Shown here: in pieces, positions 26,623 through 36,200 of the stretch
Layout of the letters: each line of letters starts with the position of its first letter
Numbering within the stretch: the first letter of the stretch is position 1
DNA from: Sedimenticola selenatireducens DSM 17993
GTDB taxonomy: Bacteria > Pseudomonadota > Gammaproteobacteria > Chromatiales > Chromatiaceae
NCBI RefSeq assembly: GCF_000428045.1
Contig: NZ_ATZE01000021.1
Coordinates: 1-64,000 of the forward strand
Reading direction: 5' to 3'
Length of the DNA stretch: 64,000 nucleotides
Notes under the pieces: model-generated
The model's input: only the letters and a program-made list of their open reading frames with translations
Told to the model about the DNA's origin: nothing
Databases searched by the model: none
Position numbers and translations under genes: made by a program

Positions 26623-28170
26623 CTAATGAACAGAACATGCCATGCACGGGTCTGTTGAACGCACAATGCGCGCCAGTTCCAGCGGTTGCTCTGGATCGGC
26701 GACCTGGGTACCAATCAACATCTGTTCAACCGCCCCCGGCCGTCCTGCCGCATCGCGCGGCGACATATTCCAGGTGGTCGGGACGATCATTTCATAATTA
26801 CTGATATAGCCCTTATCATGCGTTTCAATCCAATGCCCGAGTGCACCACGCGTCGCTTCTGTGAGACCATAACCGCGCATGTTTTTCGGCATATCCTGCT
26901 CGATAAAAGCACTCTTGTCCGGTTGCACCTCGTGCAATTGCGCCTCTAAGCGCTCAAGGATCTGCAACGAGCAGATCAGCCGTGACAGATGGCGACCCAT
27001 CACAGAATCATACTCACCCAGTCCAATATTCAATTCCCTATTGATGCCATCAATCTGACGGTTAAAATCATCATGCTGACCGCTTCGATAGGTATTGATC
27101 ACTCGCGCCGCCGGTCCAACTTCCATTACCTCACCACCATAGCGGGGGGCACGTGTCCAACTGTACTTACCATCCTTGCGCGCAATTTCCTGTTGGTATT
27201 CATCCCAATCAAGCGGTTGCAGTGTTGTCGACTGCAACGGTTTAAGGCCCGAAGAGGGTTCATTCCGATACCAACTGTGAGTGTGGTCTTCTGTAATGCG
27301 TGATAGATCCAGCGCCTGATAGTTTCCGCCGAGTGTGGCACCACCGACAAAGGCGTGGTTCTCGCCTGACGAATCGGGGAAATAGGGGAAGGTCAGAAAG
27401 TTGCCTGGGCCCTTGCCTTCATTAAAGTAGGTGGGAAATACGCTGGCCACCCCAAGCAGGTCGTTACGATACTGATTCCGAATAAAGTGCCCCACCCCAG
27501 CCAGCCAGGTCTTGTACTTATTTATCCGGTCAATGGTCGGAAGGGTAGTCACGCCACCCGCCTCAATGGCAACCGGGTGAGGTGCCTTGGCACCAAATAC
27601 TGCCACCATCTTGTGCAGATCGGCCATTATCGGAATAGCATCAAGATAACCTTTAATAGCAGAGATATTGAGCTCCTGGTCCTTCGCGTAGACACCCTCG
27701 TAACGCGGCAGAAAAGGGGCAGCCGGGAAGATCTTGCCACTATCCAGTTCACTGCGCACCCAATCCCTTAAGGTATTCAGCCCCGCGTCATTCCCGTGGT
27801 ACTTGAGAATGGCAGTGATATCGACAAAGTCCAAGGCAGAAAGGACATAGAAATGAAGCAGATGATCCTGAAGCTGATAGGCGCCAACAATCAGGTTTCG
27901 CAGCAACTGGCCATTCTCATTGGGTCGCAACCCCATGGCCTGTTCCAATGCCAGAGCGGCCGCCTCGGCATGGGCGTACGGGCAAACCCCACAGACTCGC
28001 TGGGTGACCTGTTGTGCGACACGGGCATCATAGCCAATCAGCGCCTTTTCGATACCACGAAACATGTCACCGGAGCAACGGGCGTCGGTCACGATTCGAC
28101 CATCCATGTGCGTTTCCACCCTTAGGTGGCCTTCTATGCGCGTTACCGGATCAATGACTACACGCCTCAT
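26623..28170 (-). CDS. [NiFe] hydrogenase large subunit without C-terminal extension
   Basis: The 515-residue catalytic subunit has the L1 motif RVCGVCPYAHAEAA (Cys60, Cys63) and the L2 motif DPCMACSVH (Cys509, Cys512), which supply the four Ni-Fe cysteines. The protein ends exactly at the His where maturation proteases normally cut, so no cleavable C-terminal peptide exists and no specific endopeptidase should be needed; that trait is known in regulatory HupV/HoxC hydrogenases. The small subunit, however, carries a Tat signal, as in respiratory group 1 enzymes. The start at 28170 has GAGAGGAA six bases upstream. No hyp or protease genes lie nearby. First gene of the unit large subunit-small subunit-heme MCP. 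Confidence 0.92.
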   Translation of the reverse strand: MRRVVIDPVTRIEGHLRVETHMDGRIVTDARCSGDMFRGIEKALIGYDARVAQQVTQRVCGVCPYAHAEAAALALEQAMGLRPNENGQLLRNLIVGAYQLQDHLLHFYVLSALDFVDITAILKYHGNDAGLNTLRDWVRSELDSGKIFPAAPFLPRYEGVYAKDQELNISAIKGYLDAIPIMADLHKMVAVFGAKAPHPVAIEAGGVTTLPTIDRINKYKTWLAGVGHFIRNQYRNDLLGVASVFPTYFNEGKGPGNFLTFPYFPDSSGENHAFVGGATLGGNYQALDLSRITEDHTHSWYRNEPSSGLKPLQSTTLQPLDWDEYQQEIARKDGKYSWTRAPRYGGEVMEVGPAARVINTYRSGQHDDFNRQIDGINRELNIGLGEYDSVMGRHLSRLICSLQILERLEAQLHEVQPDKSAFIEQDMPKNMRGYGLTEATRGALGHWIETHDKGYISNYEMIVPTTWNMSPRDAAGRPGAVEQMLIGTQVADPEQPLELARIVRSTDPCMACSVH

Positions 28171-28754
28171 ACATTCCTCTCTTATTATTTTTAACAATAT
28201 TTGATCAGTGTCAGGCTGTAGTGAAACAAGCATTCCTGACATTGCGAGTCTTTAGCGGTAGAACCGCGAGCGGGTGTCCATACGGAGCCGCCATTTTTTT
28301 AAACCACCAGGGGGTAAACCAACTCAATTGGATTCAGCTGATCCATTTAACAAATTCCATTACACCATCCCGGCCATTTGTATTATTTGCGATCCAAATT
28401 GCCCTTTCAGGACAATACTCGCGATCCGCCTCATGAAGGCGAATCATCGACAACCAGCATCGCTTTGCTCGTAAGGTTGACTCTTTAATAACACTGATTC
28501 ACGTTCCAAAAGAACGTATTACTCATTTCTTATTTATTCTTTATCTCATCATCGCAGGAACGATGTCGCTCAATCATTGCGTAGCGCCCTACGGATACCA
28601 ACCCATCATTTAATGACGATAACTCACCTGTTTCACTTTGGATGGGAGCAGTTGCCTTAACCATGCTTTTCAGTTCATTAATTGTCATACAGCCTTGCGA
28701 CAATGTGTGTTATGGCCTGATCCGTTACTAATAGCGAGTTCAAGATGAGCGCCG
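28171..28754. other. Upstream region of the hydrogenase-chemoreceptor unit
   Basis: No supported gene is seen. The sequence next to the large-subunit start (minus strand) must contain its promoter. A partial FNR-type half site (TTGAT at 28200-28204) lies about 30 bases upstream of the start codon, but the second half is poor. ACGTTC-CAAAA-GAACGT (28502-28518) is a perfect 6-bp inverted repeat. GCGGT-AGA-ACCGC (28253-28265) is another short hairpin. No GG-N10-GC sigma-54 promoter was found on the minus strand here. Confidence 0.35.
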
Positions 28755-29045
28755 TCATACAGGCGAAGAGTTAGGTGAAAGCCCACCGAACCGGAGGTTG
28801 GAACAATCAGTTTGGATATGACACAGAGTAGTTTTTATTAGTTGTTCACTTTTGAATGTAACCGCTGGTGATTGCGCTAAATGCGTACAAAGCCACGACA
28901 ACCCAACAACAAGAGACAAAGACACGAACAACAATTGGAAATAATTTGTCGCGTCACTTGCTGGCAGACCGCCGACAAGACTGACGATGAGCAGCAACAA
29001 AATAACCAAGAATGACTTATTACGCTCCCGCGTCCTTGTACTCAT
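28755..29045 (-). CDS. Small two-helix membrane protein
   Basis: I do not recognise this 96-residue protein. It has a basic N-terminus (MSTRTRERNK) and two hydrophobic segments, about 11-27 and 33-52, separated by GLPASDATN, followed by a polar C-terminal tail with two cysteines. AGGA lies 7-8 bases before the ATG at 29045. It is a plausible hairpin inner-membrane protein, about 585 bases upstream of the hydrogenase genes on the same strand, so co-transcription is doubtful. It could also be a recently formed orphan gene near the island junction. Confidence 0.4.
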   Translation of the reverse strand: MSTRTRERNKSFLVILLLLIVSLVGGLPASDATNYFQLLFVSLSLVVGLSWLCTHLAQSPAVTFKSEQLIKTTLCHIQTDCSNLRFGGLSPNSSPV

Positions 29046-29594
29046 TATATTTTCCTGCCTACTACCACAACATTTATTATTTTTCTGTACCCAGCTTAAA
29101 ACCAGGTTTACTTCCCATGCATTGATTACATGTTCAATTTTACTTTCATATGTAACGGCCAATCAACACGATTACTTTAGTAAAAATTATCATAGTAACG
29201 AAACCATATATGTACATGGCGAAAATTAGGTAACAAGCCGGTTTTCCGAGCATTGAACATCCCCACTAAAACAGACAGTGCATCTGAAATTAAGCACAGG
29301 TGTTTAGCTACTGTGCGGGTCTATGATCTGAAACACACACAGACAGCATCAAGGTACAATAGGCATGAGTTATGAGAAATATCAGAAATCATCAGAACAA
29401 AAGTCGGGCATATCACGACGCACTACTCTGTGGCCGAACGAGGCAATCTGATGCAGGCAACAAACGGTATGTACCGAGAAAACTCCCGCTCCCACACATG
29501 GGTGCTAAAACGAAAAAACCGTTGGTGTTTTCACACTAACCGCTTTTTGTCAGCTTTATGCAATATGACTTAGGATTTTTTGATGAAAACGAAC
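29046..29594. other. AT-rich non-coding stretch before the island junction
   Basis: No gene is supported. The sequence is AT-rich and stop-dense on both strands. At 29508-29537, CCGTTGGTGT-TTTC-ACACTAACCG followed by CTTTTTG is a terminator-like hairpin on the plus strand, with one G-T wobble. Its gene of origin is not identifiable. Confidence 0.35.
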
Positions 29595-29622
29595 AAAGGG
29601 TTGAGCCTGCGCCCAACCCTTT
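29595..29622. terminator. Terminator-like hairpin
   Basis: AAAGGGTTG (29595-29603) pairs perfectly with CAACCCTTT (29614-29622) around a 10-base loop. On the minus strand the stem is followed by GTTCGTTTTC, a moderate T-rich tail. It may end transcripts coming from the tRNA-Arg/IS remnant side. Confidence 0.5.
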
Positions 29623-29631
29623 CTTGACCGA

Positions 29632-29681
29632 AGTGTTACCTATCTCTCCGGTATAAAGTGTGACCTATGTGCTCGGTACAC
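29632..29681. mobile_element. Tandem 25-bp repeats like an IS21-type end
   Basis: Two adjacent 25-base units (29632-29656 and 29657-29681) share 18 of 25 positions, both beginning AGTGT-(T/G)-ACCTAT and containing CGGTA. Multiple short direct repeats of this ACCTAT...CCGGT type are typical of the termini of IS21-like and some IS481-like elements. No transposase gene is present, so this would be a solo end left by an excision or recombination event at the island junction. Confidence 0.45.
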
Positions 29682-29692
29682 ACCTGTTTTAG

Positions 29693-29711
29693 ATGGCGCG
29701 CCCGGAAGGAT
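29693..29711. repeat. Copy 1 of 19-bp direct repeat (tRNA-Arg 3' end)
   Basis: ATGGCGCGCCCGGAAGGAT is repeated exactly at 29839-29857, where it forms the 3' end of the tRNA-Arg fragment. This outer copy is followed by unrelated sequence. It looks like a second, shorter attachment-site scar, as if an element once integrated at the tRNA 3' end and was lost, or as if the true crossover core is these 19 bases. Confidence 0.65.
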
Positions 29712-29802
29712 GACTCGCGCTTCACGCTCTTGCTTCGGCCCTGCGGGCCTCGTCGAACCGTCCGTTTGAAGTAGGAGTTTCGAATCTGCTTTACATGCAA
29801 TA

Positions 29803-29830
29803 TAAAAAAAGCCCACCCGAAGGTGAGCTT
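29803..29830 (-). terminator. Intrinsic terminator of the tRNA-Arg locus
   Basis: On the minus strand AGCTCACC-TTCG-GGTGGGCT (one T-G pair) is followed by seven Ts. It lies just downstream of the tRNA-Arg 3' fragment and would have ended the original tRNA transcript. This shows that the chromosome-side flank of the integration is the low-coordinate side. Confidence 0.8.
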
Positions 29831-29840
29831 TAGTTTATAT

Positions 29841-29890
29841 GGCGCGCCCGGAAGGATTCGAACCTCCGACCACCTGGTTCGTAGCCAGTA
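29841..29890 (-). tRNA. 3' half of tRNA-Arg(ACG): island attachment site
   Basis: Read on the minus strand the sequence gives an anticodon stem-loop CTGG-CTACGAA-CCAG (anticodon ACG), variable loop, a complete T arm (GGTTCGAATCC) and the 3' acceptor strand GGGCGCGCC. The 5' acceptor strand, D arm and start of the anticodon stem are absent; the sequence upstream is unrelated and AT-rich. This is the standard scar of a tyrosine-recombinase element inserted in a tRNA gene: one end keeps a duplicated 3' half, the other keeps the whole gene. The full tRNA-Arg and probably the integrase should lie beyond the right edge of the window. Confidence 0.85.
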
Positions 29891-30259
29891 CATCAAAGTA
29901 GTATTTATTTATTAATCAGTCACTTGCGTCGCTTGCCCTTTTTATACCGCAGTAGACTTATCAATAACTTACAATTGAGTGTGCCTGTGATTTAGCACAA
30001 TAATAGCACAGTCCGATTGCCATCCAGATTCATCCGTTTTCCTCATTCCGCTGTTGGATCGGTGATCTGGAGCGTTAAGCCGACTGGCAGCGCTAGCTCG
30101 GCCACCCACCATTCCGGGCTTTGACTTCCAGCTGTATCCCCTCTTGCTCCTGCAGGTAATGGATCACCGCAAACAGGTTGCTCGCCTGGGGATTCCCTTG
30201 TGGACGGCGGTCTTCTCCACCCTACTCGTATATCTAGGCCCTTTGTAGTACAACCCGCT
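29891..30259. other. Element left end, non-coding or degraded
   Basis: This runs between the tRNA fragment and the druE stop. A minus-strand frame (30043-30315) has no family resemblance, and a different minus frame gives a stretch resembling coding sequence (SNLFAVIHYLQEQEGIQLE) with no start. I read this as remnants of a broken gene, not identified. No integrase or excisionase gene is present at this end. Confidence 0.35.
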
Positions 30260-33200
30260 TTATCTGTCAGGGGCTTGTGGCAAAATGGTAAGCACGGTTG
30301 GCCATGCTCCTGCATTCAACATATCGAGTACTTTATATTTCTCAATCATTCTCTCTATCTGCTGATCGTTCTTCAGATTGAAGTCAAAGCTTCTATCGCT
30401 CCTGTATGGGCCGCGCGGTTGCCAATATCCCATACCCTGATCTAAAATCATTTTACTCTTGGCACCCGATTCCCATTGAATAATTAACTCACGGCTATGT
30501 TGCATCTCGTATGGTCGTTCAATGAGTTTGACATCAACATCTACACGCAACACTCTACCTACCCACTCCCTTAGGATTGAATCTTGAACATTCCAGTCGA
30601 TCCAGTCATGTTTAATCTCGGAGCCAAACCTAGATGATGAAGAACGCAATGTCTTGAGCTCAATGGCTTTTAGCTTGTCATTGGCAAAAACAGCCAAGAA
30701 GTTACCTAGTAACAAAATCGACCATGGTGATTTTAAGAATCTGTCTGAGTAGCTAATTGATACCGCTCTATCCGACTCAACCATCTTGTGCAGCTCTGGG
30801 GCTTGTGTTCGAAGCAGCTCACTCATCCTATTGGGTAGAGTACGAAGAGGTCCGTTCAGCTCATTCGTAACCTCAACGACCTTAGCTCCAGCCTCTACAA
30901 CATCCCACGAAGAGATATCTAAAGACTCTATTGATAATGGCTCGACACCATCCGATGAGACCCAAACTGTAGTACTACCTGACTTAAGCCAATGATCCCC
31001 AGGATTCGAGGAACTACTGTCATTGGAAAACAGCGACTGTGAAGAGGAGCCTTTATTGATTTGCACTGTGACTGGAACTCCAAATGAATCCCATTTTTTA
31101 TCAAATTCTAATACTTGAACACCAAGACGCCAAAGTGTGACCAGAGCCCTCTTAACATCCTCCGGAAGTGATTCTGCCGAATCAACCCCCAATGCCACAC
31201 GGAGTTTGTCGACAATTGCCCAGGTCAATACATTGTCACGGAACTGTGTGGAGCCCAAATCCCACTCAAGAGGGTCGCCACGGAGAGCTATCAATATGGA
31301 ATCCGCCCCTTTATTTATAGCAGAACGGACAAATCGGATTGGCTCATAGGAGCAGTAGGTGGCATTCGGGACCGCTTCAAATATGTGCGGCAACACAAGA
31401 TAAGAAAGTAAATCACTTTCTGAAAGCCACCGAAGAGCATTTTTCCGGTCGAGCTCCTCTAGCTCAACTCTACTATCCTGACTCGCAAGACAATGCGAGC
31501 AAACGTTCTCACAATTTACCGGGCAAGAGAGCTTGCTAGATGCCTTTCGAATTAGCTGAACCACATCTGAAAGCCCTGCAAGCACAAATCCGGCCCCACC
31601 ACTTACCTGATCGTAGAGCTGAATTACCGTCCTTCCTGCGCCAGTATCAATATCCTTATCAAGACGAACGCTAAAGCCCATTTCTGTACTGGCCACACCG
31701 AGAACTTCTGCAATAACATCGCGGATAGCAACAGCCAGCGTCATTGCGATTATCTGATGTTCCGGGCTATCAGAAAGCCACGTCCCTGTTTTTGGACTAC
31801 GTAGGCATAGCTCAAGAACATCTGTACGTGTGTGATAACCTAGATATACATTTGCCTTCACGTTTGAGCCAGAACAGTCCTTTTCCTTCTTACTACCGGA
31901 TGCGCCACCTACAGGACGATGATATTTATCTGGCAAAAGTGCTGGTGGTGCATCACCGTTACTCAACATCGACTCAGCGCGTCCGCATTTTAGGCAAACC
32001 GCATAACCTCTCTCATTCTCCCCTGATGAGTGATAAAAAACACTCCCTTCGTGCCCAAACCGAACAAACCCGCATCGCTCATCTGGTAGTGCGATCATTT
32101 CACCATCCAGATGGATCCGCGGACGTTCTACGCGAATATACTTTTGTGATGAAACGTCATTAGTGGTTGACTCATAAAAATCTGTGAGAAAGCCAGAAGG
32201 TCGCAACACATCTTTCTTTTCACTTAATGGGATTTCATATGCACAATGTGTACACGTCAAATCGGAGCTGTTCGAATAGGCATTTTCTACGATGCCGGAA
32301 GCACCACAATTCGGGCATCGCCATGCCACATCAAACTTTTGTGCTTCATTAATTGCACCGCCAGAGTGCCAATGCAGACTCACCCCAGCCGATCGGTACA
32401 CACGCCCATCGATCACGACCTGTGCTCCTGGGGCATACTCCCTTATTGCAATATCAAGACCACGAGTTGGTTGCTCTTTCGAAGTGAAGATATTGTCCTC
32501 ACGCAGCAAACCGTCCTTATGACGTGTCTTGTTTATAAAGTCTTCAATATTGTAGGTATTGAGGTTAACGACATTTGTTGGGAACCCATATCCTGGCAAG
32601 AATGCCTTGGCCGCCAAGTCACGAAGTAGATACTCGTTTTCATGGCGTTCAAGCTCTAATTCCAACGCCCTCTTATAGGGTTCATCTTTTGCTGATGACA
32701 TCTTGCTTCTAAGGTTATTCAATTCAGTAACCCAGCGTTCCTGAAGCTCTACCAGGTAGAGTAATGACTCTTCAGCAATTGATAAAACAGACCGACCAGC
32801 AAGCCCCGTGCCTCGGACAAGCGTTCTCACAACAACCTCCACTTCCTCTGCGCAGTTACCCAGCCAGCCCACAAACCTAGTGCATACTGAGTCTTCCCCA
32901 CCATAGAACCAGCTTACAGTCAGCTTGGTATTATCAGACGAGTCTGTTTCTTTGTTTAGGTAGATAGCCAGCAACAGTGAATTAACATGTCTCTGGACAA
33001 TACGATCCGAGCTAAGGGTAATACTCGGAGCTGGTATTGCCGTTACAAAGGACCAATCTGGCTGTGAGAAAACTCTCTGATTATGCGGATCTGCCTTACA
33101 CAGCGTATAGGCAATCGCGCGCGCCTCACTTCTCCGACCTGCCCGTCCTGCGCGCTGCAGATAGTTCGCCGGGTGAGGTGGCACATTATTCATTACTACT

Positions 33201-36200
33201 GCAGAAACTCCTCCGATATCGACCCCCATTTCCATGGTCGTCGAACAATTAAGAACATTTATTCGACCTTTCTTAAAAAGATCTTCATAAGTGTCGAGCT
33301 TTTCTGCTGACTGCTGAGCCGAGTGCTCAGCCGTACGGTAATAAAATCCACCTTCAACAGTCCTATCACAGAGATCCGTCCATAGATTCTCGTTTCTCAA
33401 GCGAATAACATCCTTGTCTTCAGCAACCTGAGTGCGGATCTGTCTGAGCTTTGACACGCCACTACCATCTGGTCTGAATGAGAATAGGGCTGGAAGATCA
33501 ACTTTAGTACACCGATAGTCTCTGGATAACAGTTTACTGGGCAGATAAGGAGTCAGGCCCCTAAAGGTTGTGTCGAACAACCTGTGTGTTAGCGGGCATA
33601 CCCATCCAGTCCCTGGGAGTGAGAAGGTCAAAGTAGTCAAATTCAGCGAATACCCTGCATCCATCGGTTCTAGGATGTGCACCTTGATTAAATCCTGCCA
33701 TGCTTCCTTGAGCCAAAGATTAATCTTATCCCGATCTGTACTGATTATTCGATTAAGGCTACAGCCAAGCTCGAGTAGTTTTACAGGGCGACTGGGGGTG
33801 CCAGACCTGATCTGCGGCCAAACCCTTACTGTTGTACTCTCAACGACATCACTTTCTGGGGGATATAGCGTCTTAGAAGTAAATCGGCTCCCCATCCACC
33901 TTTGCATAGTTGGATCCAAGCGGAGGAAGGTGTTTTCCCTAATATAGAAGTCAAGGACGACCTTAAGAAAATCCCTCCAATCCTGGAGGGTGAGATTTGT
34001 TTTCTCAGATAAATAAGAACCCTCCGTAGGTATGGCTGTTGTTTCTTGCCAGTACATAGGGGGCTTAATAACCTTATCGAGGCCTGCATAACCGATGCCA
34101 ACCAGGCCTAGTGTTTCGGTACTATTCTGATTCTTCGGACGGCGTGCATATTCTCTGGCAAGTAATAATCTTGCCATCGCTGCACCTGCTTCATTACCAG
34201 AAAACAGTTCAGGATTAGAATATTTATTGTAATCTAGGATGGACTGAGAGATATCTTTTGTTGTTGCAAGAGCAGAAACCATATCTGACCATGGTATTTC
34301 TGCGCGATCGATTTCAGTTGAACCATCCCTTCCTGCCTCTGCTGTTTTTCTTACACTCTCAGCCTCTTTGGCCAAACCCATGGCTTTGAGGGTTTCTGCC
34401 TGCTTCAACAACTCCTCATAACTTACTGTTGGAGTATTTTTTGGTTCAAGATCACGTTTTGACTGTTCATTTCTGAGAACTTCAAACACCAATCCACGCA
34501 ATCTTGAGCGTTCTGCTTCTTGCTGCATGCGCACAGCCATGCGGGCCGTGCCTTGGCGGCTGTCGGTGAAGGTAATTAGCTTCCTTCCTCGCCCGGGAAG
34601 CTCCTCTGGTGACTTACCGTCACTATCCGACTTAACTGGGTCAGGGCAAAACTCCAATACAGTCGGTACTGCATTAGCCACATAGAAGGGTGCTCCCAGG
34701 TAACACTTCCTGAGAAAATCCTTCCCTCTCACACCAGTATTTTCACAACATCCACATTGTGAGGTTGTCTCTGACGAGATATGGATAGATATACTACGCC
34801 CTTGGTTAACCCTACCTAACCCAAGGGAGTCGACATCAAGGGCGATTTCTTGATACTCGTCATGATTACAGGTGGATGGCGCCAAAACCACCTTCTGAGC
34901 CCCATACCTTCCTCCTATATGACCAACCTCCTCAAGAAGCTGACTATCTTCTTCATTAAGATCATATGTAAGAGCGAATTCATCTCCGGCATAGGGGCTA
35001 CGTTGTTGCAATTCACCGCCAATATCCTCAGCAACTAAATGAGGTGTCTGACACTCCGTGCAGAACCCTACCTCATAGACAGGTGAGTGGCATTCACATC
35101 TGGAACGTTGTGTGACATAGACATTGCCAAAAGGCCAGTTTTCAAACGAATCTGATTTTGCGGTGCAGTCTGGGTCTACACAAGACCAGATCCCATGCAG
35201 CATCCTTTGAAACATATGGATACGTAACTTAAGGAATGGTACTGTATTTTCAGAGACCTGGGTTCCAGTCATGACATCCAGCCACTCTAGGACTTCTCGT
35301 TGCCTCTGGGCTCGTGTTTCCCCCTTCAACCCATCCCTAGCTATCTCTACCAACGCATTAAGGCCTTGTGGTGTAGCACTGTTAACAACAGCATGCCTGA
35401 GTTTTTGTGCTACTGGATTTGACGCCAGAGCTGCAAACCTTTGAGTTGAAACGACCTCATTGGGATCAATACCCCGAATTTCATCTAATCCCAGGTTGTT
35501 AGTACTGCTGTTAGCCTCTATGTCAGGGATGACCCTGCTTCCACTGATAACCACAACTTGATCAACAGTCACCCCAGCGAGGTCTGCAAGATACCGTCTT
35601 AGTCTTTCATCCGCCTTGTCGTCGGCTATGGTTGCCGACGTTGCAATAAAGCGTATTTCACTGGGGTCTTTACCAAAGGCTTGGACGACTCTTCGCAACA
35701 GTAGGGACATCTCAGCTGCCTGGGAACCGATATAGGTATGCGCCTCATCGAGCACAATCCAGCGCAGCGACCTGGAGTCACGTGATTTTTGGATAATTGG
35801 GCTATCTACCTGCCTAACCAGCATATACTCCAGCATGGTGGCATTAGTCATCAGAATTGGGGCTGGCTCAGCCCGCAGCAGTTCACGCGAAAGAATCTGG
35901 TTTGGACAGGTTTTCTGCTGCTTCCTTACTTTACTTTCGCGCTCTTCAGTTTTGCCGTTATATAAGCAGAACCTTACTCCATCACCGAACCGTTTTGTCC
36001 AAGCGTCTAGGCGTTCCTGCTGAGAGTTTATAAGGGCATTTAACGGATAGAGAAACAGTGCTCGAACCCCAATCAGTGGCGACTGAATCTGCTCATACTC
36101 CCGGATCAAGTCATCCAGAATGGGCACCATAAAACACTCAGTCTTACCAGAGCCCGTGCCCGTGGTTATTACGGTTGACTTTGGTTTCTCATCTAACAGT

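Noticed and set aside
28740-28800. Integron attC-like site near 'gagttaggtgaaagc'
   Set aside because: No matching GTTRRRY/RYYYAAC partner and no imperfect palindrome of attC type.
29636-29896. 86-codon minus-strand frame containing WSEVRILPGAP
   Set aside because: This peptide is the translation of the tRNA-Arg 3' half, a well-known false gene.
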